Shown here piece after piece: positions 13,801-24,763 of a stretch of DNA of 64,000 nucleotides (its first letter is position 1; the number at the start of each line of letters is the position of its first letter). This DNA is from Purshia tridentata (taxonomy: Eukaryota > Streptophyta > Magnoliopsida > Rosales > Rosaceae): positions 1 to 64,000 of the forward strand of contig QANT01006867.1 in assembly GCA_003254885.1 (NCBI GenBank), read 5' to 3'. The position numbers and the translations under genes are program-made. Under the pieces are notes generated by a model, which saw only the letters and a program-made list of their open reading frames with translations, searched no databases and was not told the origin of the DNA.

Positions 13801-13979
13801 GAGGACTGCAGCATTCTTCCATGCCTGACTCTGTCCCGAGCTCTGAGTTGACTCAGCTCCACCAGGTGGTTGGTGGGAAAAGCTCTCTCGAGGCTGAGGG
13901 TCGCCGGAAAACTAGAAAACACGGTGGCTGCCGACATGAAAATTGCGGCGGCTACCAGAATTCCGGCGGGAAAGCCCAT
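10813..13979 (-). CDS. Pepsin-like aspartic protease, GPI-anchored type (A1 family)
   Basis: Secreted endopeptidase of the plant atypical aspartic protease group (A36/A39-like). Exons in order of translation: 13979-13747, 13282-13153, 13037-12787, 12686-12459, 12348-12186, 11997-11924, 11824-11728, 11349-11283, 11145-11074, 10988-10813; they give 496 residues. The ATG at 13979 is used because the in-frame codon upstream at 14003 is TTG. A signal peptide fits residues 1-25 ([16 protein letters not shown]). The first catalytic motif IDTGSDVLW has Asp98; the flap is [11 protein letters not shown]; the second motif [11 protein letters not shown] has Asp316. There is no plant-specific insert. A polar Ser/Gly-rich tail followed by a terminal hydrophobic run ([18 protein letters not shown]) fits GPI anchoring. 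In Arabidopsis the closest named proteins act in pollen and embryo-sac cell walls; function here is by family only. Confidence 0.92.
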
Positions 13980-14145
13980 TAAATTAGTAAATGAAAACAA
14001 CAACAGAGATTTAACAGTTTAGTAATGTTCCCTGTGGTTTTGGTTTTGATTGGATTACAAGAACAAATTGCATACAAGGCAAAGATTGAGTTAACAAGTG
14101 TTGTTGTTCTTGTGCATCTTTTATGTAAAGAATGAAAGAAAGAGT

Positions 14146-14152
<7 letters not shown>

Positions 14153-14179
<27 letters not shown>
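14153..14179 (+). repeat. (GA)n microsatellite
   Basis: An uninterrupted GA run in the presumed 5' leader or promoter of the aspartic protease (a CT run on its coding strand). Such CT-rich leaders are common in plants. Confidence 0.85.
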
Positions 14180-14183
<4 letters not shown>

Positions 14184-17100
14184 GGTCCTCCTTGACAAAC
14201 AGCCTAAACAGAAGTTTCAAAAACATGGAAATGGATTACGTTACCTGCTTTATAGTTTATTCTTACTTGCTTGCTACTTGTTTTCTTTTTTTTATTTCTT
14301 TTTCTTTTTTGCAATTATTTGTATTTTGTTTTTCAAGTACGAATTTTGAGTTTTAGTTTAATGGGAAGTGGAGCCTTCGTTGTTGCTTTTTCCTTGTTTG
14401 GTGAACTGCAAAAAACATGGCGCGTACTATGTACGCGCGCCCTTTTTCATTTCTGTTTTTTTATCAGAACTTTTCCCACGTGTTATATATATGCGAAACT
14501 TCTTATCTACACTCGCCAATTTGGAAAAGTTAAAATTATCAAATAAATTGATGCTACGTAAATTAGAAACATAAGTTGAAAATATGTATTTTCCATCGTA
14601 TAAACACTTGTTTAGATTTTGAATAATTCGGATTGGCATTTTTATAGTAAAATTTAAATTTTGTTAAACGTTATTGTATTTGTTCATATTACTCCATATA
14701 AATACTTATAAAAGACCAACTATTATGGATATATAAGATTAAAATGGTTGACGATTGCGTTACAAATATATCTTTTAAAAAACTTGTCAATTTTGTTCCA
14801 TAACTTTGGCCTACATACAACCAACCCAACCATAACTTAAACGATTTAATCCTACTAAAAAGTCCTTTGATTTTTTTCTTATTTCATCCTTCTCTTTTTT
14901 CTGTCTAAGTGTCCCTCCCGGCCTCAATCCTTAATTCAAAAGTTCATCAAGTTATCTTTAAATTTGAGTTGTTACTTTAATCCAAAGTTCTGAAATTGAC
15001 AATTGATAAAGATTTACCTTTACAAGTATCGCGAATTTGGCATGCAATAAAATATATGATATATACCAAGAAATTGATAATTGATAAAGATGACCTTTAG
15101 AAGTATTGCAATCTGCTATAAATGGTTAAGACTATGTCTGAACCCAACCAACTGAGAAAAAAATAATAATAATATTGGGTTGTGTTTATTCGAGTCAAGG
15201 AGGATAAGAATCAAATTATTGCTATGATGTCAAGAAATGTTCTATTAAAAAAACTAGAAGTCCTGCATATGCAAAATCTTGCATGTAGGAGCTAGCCACA
15301 TGTTAATTATCCAAGAGTTAAAGGTTCATTGATGCAAAGATCATATTAAGGAGCTGCCCATAAACTGAATCAAATCTAGGGTTTAGGGTTAGGAACGATG
15401 GTAAGAGAAATTTAGATTTATTTTTATTCTTATGCTATTAGCTTTTATAATACGTAAATAAAAGAGACAAATAATAAAACGAAGAAGAAACAACGAAAAA
15501 ATAGTGAAAACTTTAAATGTGAGTAAAATTTGAAAAATAATTTATGAGATTATCTTTTAGATTTAAAAATGATTAAAAATAATGATGGAGTTGCCTAAAC
15601 AAATGTAATGTCTCTAGTGTTGTAAGCAATTAATAGAAAATTGGGGATTTGGGATTGTGGCACTAATAGTAATGTGTACATTCTTCTATACAAGTAAAAG
15701 CACATATGATTATGTTTTGAATGAAATGCATTCCAAGAGTACAAGTAAGTACAGGTATAAAAGGCATGAATTCCACAAGCATTTCATTTCCTACAATTAA
15801 TTGCAAAAAAATATTCACTTTTTGTTGACCGTACAAATTCATTGTCCTTGACCTTTTGTGGGTCATCCTCTGTACAGCCAGCAGAAGAGGGCCCAAGGCT
15901 CACTGTTACCTATTTTTATTTATTTTATTTATTATATTTTATTTAGGTCATGACATGACAACTATTGCCTTAAAAAAAGCCAAATCTTCCAAAGTTCCAC
16001 TATCTTCATGAATTGCCATATAGCACTTGTTTGTGAACTTTTGCAGAACCCAATGCACAATTATTTCACATTTTACTTTGCACGTCGGTTTTCAAACCTA
16101 AAGCGGTCCACAAACAATTTGTTAAGAGCAAAGCAGGGTTTACCTTTTCCCAAATGACTAATTCACCCCCACACTTTTTGTTTTAGGTATTATTAATTTT
16201 GTAACCAAAACATGATTAATCTAAAATATATTATTTCTTTAGAAACCAACCAATGAACCATAAACGATAATTGCAATATCTACTTATTAGTTTTGAAAAT
16301 TAATGATAATTTGCATTACACACTCTCACAATTTTAAAAGGAATGAGGGCATAGTCGACGCTTTATCTTTTGTCACTTGGAAATGGGCAGTCGGATATTC
16401 CTTCCCAGATTTTGAGGCAGCGATTTTGACCGCAAGCCGCAAGAGGAACAGATGCGGCCCAGTTTTACACTACTGTCTCTCTTTGCCTGTTGCCGACTAA
16501 TACCCACCATCACTTCAAATCATAATCAACTAAAAAATATACCAAATTACTCAAAAGAATAATTAATGTAAAGTTTATTTACATTAATATTTACTAAAAT
16601 TAAAGTCCTAAAATTACTATATGTTATAGACTGATAGTGATATGTAATCTCTCTCACTTAATTATAAGTGAAATTCATTTTATATGATGCGTCTTATATA
16701 CATGTTTTGTACGAGAGAAATTATATGTGATTATTATACGTAAAAGAATTTCCTACTTTTACACCACACCGAGCATGGCGCAAATGAATTTACCATTAAC
16801 ATCCCTTCATCGAATAAACATTAATTTAGTCGGGTATGTATAAGTCTCGATCTCAACTAAATATATGTACATAAAAAATAAAATAAAAAAACTTTACATC
16901 ATATATGTACATATCTATTACATGAAAATTTTATTTATACTCTTGGCCAAAAAAAAAAAAAAAAATTTTTTGTACTTAGTACATATCTATTACATGAAAA
17001 TTTTATTTATACTTAAAACATTTTCTTTAGAGTAAATGAATTAATTTTATTTTTTTGCATTTATTTATTCGAGACAAGCACTGTCATTTTGGCTCTATGT

Positions 17101-17564
17101 ACCAACCAAGAAATAGACAAGGAAGCTTCCTGACATTCCTCCTGTAAATTGCAAAAATCAGGCCCGCATACCTTGAAAAAGAATGTTTTTTTTTTTGTTT
17201 TGGCCAGAGAAAGAGAGTTATTATATGATTAATACACTGAATCTGAGTGAAGACTTTAGATACATATTATAAGCACAACTTGGAAGACAAACAAACCCAC
17301 CTTGTTTGAATATTGACCAAGCTTGAACCGTGTTCAATTAATTGACACAATGTAACAACTAAATAGACTAAAACTTCCTTGTTAAACTAACAGTATTTCT
17401 GGCCCGACTTCTTCGTTTGGCATCTAGAATTGAATTAGAAAGGAAAATGATAAGATTTATGTGTATTTAAATTAGAAGATGGAAAACTTCCTTGTTAAAC
17501 TAACAGTATTTCTGGCCCAAACAAAAAAAGTAACTGACGATATTCTATTAGTAATCTAAGGCTT

Positions 17565-17874
17565 CTTCGTTTGGCATCTAGAATTGAATTGGAAAGGAAA
17601 ATGATAAGATTTATGTGTATTTAAATTAGAAGATAGAGAGTGTTTTTTAACTTGAAGGAAGAAAATGGGAAAAAAATAGTTTAGTCATAAGGGAAATGTT
17701 ATCTTTACTAATTCCCACCATTTTGAGGGGATTATATGGGATAATTGAGAAGTTTTTCTTATAATTTATCCATCTTATTCTCATATCATTTCTTCAAGTT
17801 AGAAATTTCTTCCTAAAATACACATAAATTTGACATTTAGCATTTTCAATTCAATTCTAACAATTAAACGAAAC
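17565..17874. mobile_element. Miniature inverted-repeat element (MITE), about 310 bp
   Basis: The left arm (17565-17626, starting TTCGTTTGGCATCTAGAATT) and the right arm (about 17812-17874, ending TTAAACGAAAC) are imperfect inverted repeats of about 60 bases; the core is AT-rich and non-coding. An additional copy of the left arm in the same orientation sits at 17408-17480, together with a duplicated 35-base block (17371-17405 and 17484-17518), so a local duplication followed or accompanied insertion. I could not fix a target-site duplication, so the superfamily is open (hAT or Mutator type). Confidence 0.55.
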
Positions 17875-18743
17875 TTAATAGGTTAAGCTGAATAGGCCTG
17901 TAAAAATGACTCAGTTAAGATGGGCCAGCTCGGCCCAATGATATGGGTAAGCCTATTTCAGCCCTTTTGTAAATAAGATAAGGTATGGGCCTTACATGCC
18001 TTACATTATTTTGCCATAAATAGACTTTTTCTTTTTTTTTGGCCACAGCCATAAATAGACCTTATGTTAAGAGTTATTATTGAAAAATAATGAGAGCTAC
18101 TATTTGAACACCCATATTTTATGTTTTAATTCGTAAACTACTCCTCTCGGTTTGATTTGGTTAAACTGGCGGAATGAGTGGTACAAACCGACGCCAAATC
18201 GAATCGGTTTGAGTGGTTTGGCTAAACATAATCATGTTGTTCATTTTTTGTAACCTAAACTATTTTATGTGCATGATCTCTTTAATATTGACTTATTTAT
18301 TTATAAGTAAGAAAATAAATAGTTAAATTATGTTGAAACGAAATAAACTATTGAGATTTCAATAAAAAAAGGGATAGCATCGTCTTCCTAAAAAACAAAA
18401 TATCTCCATCTTGAAATACTTAAATTTTGACATGAGTCTCTATTTAGTATTCAAACTTTTCTTTGATTAAATTGAGTACCCAAACTATTATTTTTCGATC
18501 TAATAAGTCTTAAAAACAAAATTTCCCACGTGCCCAAGGGCAAAAGTGTCCATTTCTCTAGAAAGTGGTACTTATGATAAATAGATCGAGGGAAATTGTA
18601 TAAACATATAATGATTTTAAAGTCCACTTTTAAACTCTTTGTATAAATAAAATCCACGTAAAAAGTTGTAATTTTAAATAAGTTTACTTTGTACTAATAA
18701 AGCCCACGTAATGCTTTTTTCGTGTTTCTAACACTAAGCACTT

Positions 18744-19114
18744 GGTACTTTGTCAAGCTCTTGATGAATAGCAAATTTACAATAATTGTCATTGTTTAAT
18801 AGCGGCAATTTTGAGCGCACAGTGACAATTTTCAAGTATTCGGCTCATTAAAGTGGACTGGCCTGAATTTTTTGTTTTGGACTATATAAAAAAAAAAAAA
18901 CCCTTGTATTAAAGACCTCTTAGACAAGGTACTTTGTCAAGCTCTTGATGAATAGCAAATTTTTCAATAATTGTCATCGTTTAATAGCGGCAATTTTGAT
19001 TGCACAGTGACAATTTTCAAGTATTCCGCTCATTAAAGTGGACTAGCTTGAATTTTTTGTTTTGGACTATATAAAAAAAAAAAAAAACCCTTGTATTAAA
19101 GACCTATAAGACAA
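18744..19114. repeat. 184-bp tandem duplication
   Basis: Two head-to-tail copies (18744-18927 and 18928-19114) begin GGTACTTTGTCAAGCTCTTG and end in an A-run followed by CCCTTGTATTAAAGACC. Differences are few, so the duplication is recent. It lies 300 bases upstream of RBR copy A and may form part of its promoter. Confidence 0.85.
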
Positions 19115-19425
19115 AAAAATAAACGAAAAGAAAAAAAGAGAGTTGGATACTCAATAAAAGATCGAATAAAAATTGAGATACCAAATTAGAACACGGGTGA
19201 AACAAAAAAGCTTTAACAAAACCTCATGCAAACACGAGTCACACGACTATGCTGACGTGGCTAAATCCAAATATCTGGAAAATTGTTACTTGTTTAGTAA
19301 GCTACTGCCTTCTCCCTTCCCCAGTTCCACTCGCTTTTTCGCTCTGCTCTTCCTCCGATCGTCAATTTCTCCTCCGTTTATTTAAAACAAAAAATAAAAA
19401 AATAAAACAATACAAAACCCCAACC

Positions 19426-22400
19426 ATGGCGAAGCGTAGCGCCACAGACGACCTGGACTACTCCGAGCTAGGCAAACAGCTCAAAAAGCTCATGGGGGCC
19501 GAAACCCAGGAGTCCGGTGTCGCCGCCTTTCCCGCGTACGCTCCTCTCTCTCCACAGACGCCGCCGCAGTCGCCACCAAAAGCCACGGTGGCGACGCCGA
19601 GCGGGTGTTCGAGATTGTACTGCAAGGGTTTGGTGAGATATTTTACGGTTAGGGACGAGGACGTGGTCCTGGCTGCGGCTGGGGTTGCGATTTGCGATCG
19701 CGGGGACAATCCAGTGTTCGAGAATCGGAGGAGCCTCGGCGCTTCGGTGGGCGGTGCTAAGGCGGAAGCGGCGGAGCTGGAGGCGATCATTGAAGGGCTC
19801 AATCAAGCTCTCAATTTGAAGCTGAAAAACGTCATCTTTTTCTGTGATGACATCTTGATTTATCAATATGTTAGTTTATCAATCAATCAATTATTTAATT
19901 ATTGAATTCAATTTCTATAAATCTTTTTTGTTTTTTGTTTATGTAATGTTCTTTCATTCTTGGGTGTAGTTTGCTTTTTGGTAATGATAGTGACACGTAG
20001 TGTTGAGTGTTGACTGGTGTACATTGTTTGTTTGCATGAACTATTGGGTATGTCAGAACAGAAAAAAAACAAAAAAAACAACTGTTGGTATTTTCTTGAG
20101 TATTTGGGTTGGTTTGGAAGTTGTATTTTCTAGTGGAAAATGAAGATAAGTGTGACAAAGGGAATTAAATGAATTGGACATAACTTGAAATTCAAGACTT
20201 CAAGTTACAAATTACAGTTATTGGACCTAAACATCAAGATATATAAGTGGTTTGGCTTGGTCGGGTGGTTTTTGGTTCAGTGTTTTAGGGTTTTATTGGT
20301 TGAAGTGCGAGGTAGGAAAGCTTCAATTCTATTATAATTTCTTAGGCAAACTAATTACCAGGAGAGTTGATGTTTTCACTCAATTTAACAAGCATTTGAT
20401 GTGTTATGCGAATGTTTTGCAAGATAATAAGTCTGTGTTTTAATTGTGGCATTGCTTCGGAGTTTATAAACTTTGCTCCATGCAGATGCTGCAAGGTCCA
20501 AACGACTTGAAATTGCTGTTTAAGTTTCTGAGTTTGCTTCACTTGTTTGAAAAAGAACATTATTAGGATTAATATCTTTAGAATTTCAAATTTCACTTGA
20601 GCAATAATGCAGCTATTAACACCATTTTGTTGCAGTAAGAAATTTTTAATTTTTCTTGGTGATGTATCCTGTTTAAAGTTTTCAACAGATTAAGTGATTA
20701 ATATGTAATTATGTATCCTTTTGTTCCCATTGATTCAAATAATATTTGATCAACAAAGCCAGTTTTGTTTGCTCATTTCATTCTTCTTTTTTTGGTTAGT
20801 ATAGTTTTTATCTTCGTTATGGTCATTATTATTGTATCTGTGTAAATTTTGTTTGATGCCATTGATAGAGGTGATTGTCATTGTTTTTATTCAGTACAAG
20901 AGGTGATATGACATTTTATAAACACAGGTTATGTACAAAAAGCTTCCTGGAAGCAGCAAGGTTGCAACATTAGTCAACCAAGTGACTCTTCTGCAAAGAA
21001 AGTTTGAATATTGCAGTCCTCGTCTTGTGGCAAGTGATGAAATTAAGTTTGCATTTAAATTTGCAACAGATGCTATAAACTCTCAGATCACCTGGCCTGC
21101 AGAAGCTAGCAAAGCCAAGAGTTGGATGGAGACTTGTTTAATTTGTTTTGAAGACACTGAAATGCCTCGAATGTTTTCAATTGCTCTATGTCGACACAAG
21201 TATTGCTCCTCTTGTTTGACACGGCATGTGGAAGTAAAGTTGCAGGATGGGATGGTGGCACAATGTCCTCACAAGGACTGCAAGTCTGAGGCAACTATTA
21301 ATAGGTGTAAACATTTCTTGCCATCTAAACTAGTTGATTCTCTGAAAGAACGAATCAAGGTGGCTTCTATGCCTGTTGCAGAGAAAGTGTTTTGCCCGTA
21401 TCCCAGGTGTTCTGCATTAATGTCCAAGAAGGAGGTCTTGGAATATACCAAGACTTCTTTTGTTAGTGAGGGAGGCAGGAAATGCATGACATGCCATAAC
21501 TATTTCTGTATCCATTGCATGGTTCCTTGGCACTATGATATGACCTGCGATGAATACAAACGATCACAAACCTATCTCCAAACAGAGGATCATTTGCTCA
21601 AGTCTCTTGCAACAAAGAAACTGTGGCGCCAGTGTTCGAAGTGCAACCATATGGTTGAGCTATCTAGTGGCTGCTACCACATCTATTGCCGGTGCTTTAC
21701 TCTCCTTCCCTCCAATTTGACTTATCTAATTAAAAGTTTCCGTTGTGGAATTATTTTGTAATTAATTAGATAAATTTGGCAATTTCTTTAGGGAATAATT
21801 AACAAGAAAAAACTAATAAAACATACCTCATGAAAACAGGATCATGATCTAACGGGTATAAACTTGAATAAAACAGTGGATATATAGCTAAGAATGTTCT
21901 GTTGAGACTAAAGTGCCTTTGAATCTTATGTGAGAAAACTGATCTTGTGTTACCGTCCTGCCGCCAAAAGAGCCAATCTGTGCATGTTGATATGAGTAGA
22001 CCTTCTGATTTATGCTTTTGTTTTGTTAATTGTTAGCAGAGAAAATGCTAACAACTTAGTCAAAAGATCTTAATTAATGATCTATAAAACAGATCTCATG
22101 ACAATGCCTTGCACAGTTTCCCACAGATAGCTTTTGTGCATAATTGCCTTTACTAGCTGCAAAAGGGTATTGGCCATGATCAACTAGTAAAATTACTTCT
22201 TTCGTTTCACCTTTTACCACTAAAAGAAAAGGTTAATTTTACTTTTTTTTTTCAGTAGAAAAGGCTATTTTCATGACTCTGTACTAATCCTTGTGGTTTG
22301 CCCCATGTTTGCATTGTCTTTGTAGATGTGGATATCAGTTTTGCTATACTTGCGGAGCTGAATGGAAGAAAAAGAAAGCAACGTGTTCGTGCCCACTCTG

Positions 22401-22431
22401 GTCCGAGGATAACATTATTACACGGCAATGA
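19426..22431 (+). CDS. RNase H-like/RBR E3 ubiquitin ligase, copy A (intact)
   Basis: Ubiquitin ligase of the RING-IBR-RING class with an N-terminal RNase H-like (RVT_3) module, an architecture known from plants. Exons 19426-19869, 20928-21691 and 22326-22431 give 437 residues. The RNase H-like part spans about 61-198: the first catalytic Asp position is Cys (RLYCKG, 63-68), while acidic residues in AEAAELEA (113-120) and FFCDD (138-142) remain. RING1 runs from Cys218 to Cys266 with all ligands, the IBR lies at about 299-355, and RING2 at Cys384-Cys426. Cys397 (SSGCYHI) sits at the position of the catalytic cysteine that carries the ubiquitin thioester in RBR enzymes. The start ATG lies in a typical context (ACCATGG). 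First of three tandem copies; introns 1 and 2 are recognisably shared with them. Substrate unknown. Confidence 0.88.
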
Positions 22432-22844
22432 AGTGGAGTGTAATATTTACCACTCTTATGAAATTACAAGTTTATAACTAAACACACTTAGGCTAATCCA
22501 GTCACCTTTTGCTTTCTGTTTTCTTTTGCCTTTGGTTTATTAACTTTATTCATTATGGGAAAAAAGTGGTTTCAAACTTGAAGGGGAGGGGGTGGGAAGG
22601 ATGTTGAAGTCTCTAACTTGCAAAGAAGACTTGTTTGCTACTGAAGATTTCAGTAATATCTATTGACATTACTGAAATTTTTTTTTAAATCACTACTTTT
22701 TGAAGCTACTGCCATCAATGTGACACTTGGTAACATGTCATAAAGAGGTAGGTAGAATGAACATAGAATGAAAATGTTGCATTTCATAAGTTTTTTAAAA
22801 ACCTTACTCTAAATTTTCATTGCGCCAAACAAAATAACAAACAC

Positions 22845-23422
22845 TACAGGGGGAATGGGGTGGGCTGATGAGGAGCACGGATTGCATGCCCAGCTTGGTA
22901 CCCGTTTTGGTACCAAGTTTGTAATCTTAGTCTTTCCTTCTATTTCTATTCCTTTCTCCTCTCTCTAATCTCACTCAATGGTTAAGATTGCAAGCTTGGT
23001 ACCAAAATGGGTACCAGCCGGGCATGCAATCTGCTTTTGGCTGATGAGCACCACTCTTAGCTTCTTGTCTTCAATGTATTTGCTGCCTGCCACTATCTTT
23101 TGCAAACATGTCAAATGTAACAATCTCCTCTGCGTTGTCCCGAATGGAATGACTGTGCTCTGGATCAGGAACTTGTCTTTGCACTGCAAATCACGCTGAG
23201 TTTGCATAGTAACTGTGAGATCACATGTTGTCTTGGGCTGTATGATTTCTGCATTAGGCTGCACGCTATAGTTCTTTTTGAGACGTGGTTTTCAACTTGA
23301 AAGCAACATACTGGTCGGACTTATTGCCAAGTCGAATTGAGCATGTGCTTGCTTCTTTAACTCAAATGTGAACGTGACTTCTTGGGGTTGAACATATATC
23401 CAAGAGCTCTGTGGTCGCCGTG
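22845..23422 (-). pseudogene. VAP27-type (MSP-domain) pseudogene
   Basis: The minus strand from 23422 reads a degenerate start (ACG for ATG) then A-T-T-E-L-L-D-I, then after a frame change QPQEVTFTFELKKQ, then in other frames NKSDQYVAFKLKTTS, QPNAEIIQPKTTCDLTVTMQ, LQCKDKFLIQSTVIPFGT and KYIEDKKLRVVLIS. This is the order of the major sperm protein domain of plant VAP27 proteins, which tether ER to plasma membrane. Several frameshifts and stops break it; the APPD segment before MQCKDKF is lost. The match continues as PPHSP beyond the inverted-repeat insertion (22873-23038). The MSP domain appears without introns, which suggests a retro-copied gene, but no poly-A tail is seen and the C-terminal half is missing. 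It is antisense to the flanking RBR genes. Confidence 0.8.
22873..23038. mobile_element. Small inverted-repeat element inside the VAP pseudogene
   Basis: Two arms of about 50 bases (22879-22928 and 22984-23032) are inverted copies; each contains GATTGCATGCCC and two GGTACC units. They flank a pyrimidine-rich 55-base loop. Direct repeats of GGCTGATGAG flank the element (22863-22872 and 23039-23048), and the VAP reading resumes across it, so this is an insertion with an 8-10 base target-site duplication. That length fits Mutator- or hAT-type MITEs; the exact ends are uncertain because the outermost bases do not pair well. Confidence 0.65.
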
Positions 23423-24025
23423 ATTCTTTCTACTTCACCAGAAACCGCCACCACCCCAAAATCTCGAGAGAAGAACAAAGCCAGAGAGGGAGAGAGAATG
23501 TGGGTCTGAGTCTCTGAGTGTGTGAATGGTTGGTGTGTTGGTGGTGGGAAGGAGGACTATTTGAAGGTGAAGAAGCAGAGCAGTGAAAGCAAAGAAAACA
23601 TTGTTCACCAAAAACAAAAAAGCAAAGAAAGCAGTGGGATTGTGTTGATTACTACCCCTTTACGAAAATGATCTCAATCAGATCCTCACCCTTTGCATCC
23701 TCAAATATCCGTCTATTTCTTTCTAGCCAAACGACTCAAAATAAAGCCATTACTACACATCTTCCCAGCCCCAAAACCCTTCTCTCAAAAAAAGATAATG
23801 CTTCTCTCAAAATAAAGCCACAAATGTAGAAGAGCCAATGCTATTGGATAATGCCAACAAACAATTCCTACTCTCATCATCATTTTGCGCATCACCCAAG
23901 ACTGTGGAAGAAAGGCAAAAAGAAGTTTTTCTTCTTTGGACCATATCACAAGTATTAACTTTTCCATAAGTTGGATTGTAAACTTTTATATATGCTTTGC
24001 AATTCAATGAATCACTTTACTATGT

Positions 24026-24455
24026 TTATGTACCTTAGCATTTCTCATTCTTATAAAAGAATTTCTATAAAGGTAAGATCCCCAAGAGGTTAATTTATGA
24101 ATTTTAATGTTACATGCTTCATCAAATATGGAATTACCTAAAATACTCTTTCTTAATCCAATTTGTTAATAAAAACTATATATTAAAAGATAAAATTGTG
24201 AAATAAAATAATAAGGTATAAAAAGCGCAAAAAAAAAAAATTATGTACCTTAATATTTCTCATTCTTATAAAAGAATTTTTATAAAGGTAAGATCCCCAA
24301 GAGGTTAATTCATGAATTTTAGTGTTACATGCTTCATCAAATATGGAATTACCTAAAATACTCTTTCTTAATCCAATTTATTAATAAAAACTATATATTA
24401 AAAGATAAAATTGTGAAATAAAATAATAAGGTATAAAAAGCGCAAAAAGAAAAAA
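24026..24455. repeat. 215-bp tandem duplication
   Basis: Two head-to-tail copies (24026-24240 and 24241-about 24455) start TTATGTACCTTA and end GTATAAAAAGCGCAAAAA. They are nearly identical. They lie upstream of RBR copy B. Confidence 0.85.
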
Positions 24456-24763
24456 GAAAAAAAAAGCAACAAATAATTAGACAATTAAATGAATGAAAAT
24501 GTTAATGTAACGTGTCTTACAATTGCAACCATTTAGAAAATACATGATTTGAATCGGAACAATTAAAACTATAAGAACCAAAGAGGTGCTCGGCCTAAAC
24601 TACATGAACCAAAAGTGAAATTGGGCCCAAAAAAAATTCCAAAGAGCTCGACCCTTCTATTCTTGTCGGGCAAGTTACTTCTTTCCCCCATCGCTTTACT
24701 GCCTTGTAGTCCCATATATATGAACCTACTTACGGGCTGCTCTTTGTCCAACTGCAGGAAGCC

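Larger units (their letters stand above)
13980..19425. other. Long intergenic stretch with repeats
   Basis: About 5.4 kb between the divergent protease and RBR copy A. I find no convincing gene. It holds a GA microsatellite in the protease leader (14153-14179), two telomere-like TTTAGGG units (about 15377-15391), a duplicated 40-base AT-rich segment around a poly-A tract (about 16900-17030), a miniature inverted-repeat element (17565-17874) with an extra copy of its left arm (17408-17480), and a 184-bp tandem duplication (18744-19114). Open frames at 15663-15896 and 16303-16500 show no domain. Confidence 0.55.
22432..24763. other. Spacer between RBR copies A and B
   Basis: Holds the 3' end of copy A, the antisense VAP27-type pseudogene (22845-23422) with its embedded miniature element, a pyrimidine-rich stretch that looks like the leader of that pseudogene (on the minus strand, about 23423-23640), and a 215-bp tandem duplication (24026-24455). 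No other gene is seen. Confidence 0.6.

Noticed and set aside
15377-15391. Telomere-like TTTAGGG repeats
   Set aside because: Only about two units, which occurs by chance; too short for an interstitial telomere and not next to a visible gene start.
15663-15896. Open frame of 77 codons on the minus strand
   Set aside because: No domain, signal peptide or paralogue that I can see; intergenic composition.
16303-16500. Open frame of 65 codons
   Set aside because: No motif and no supporting splice partners.
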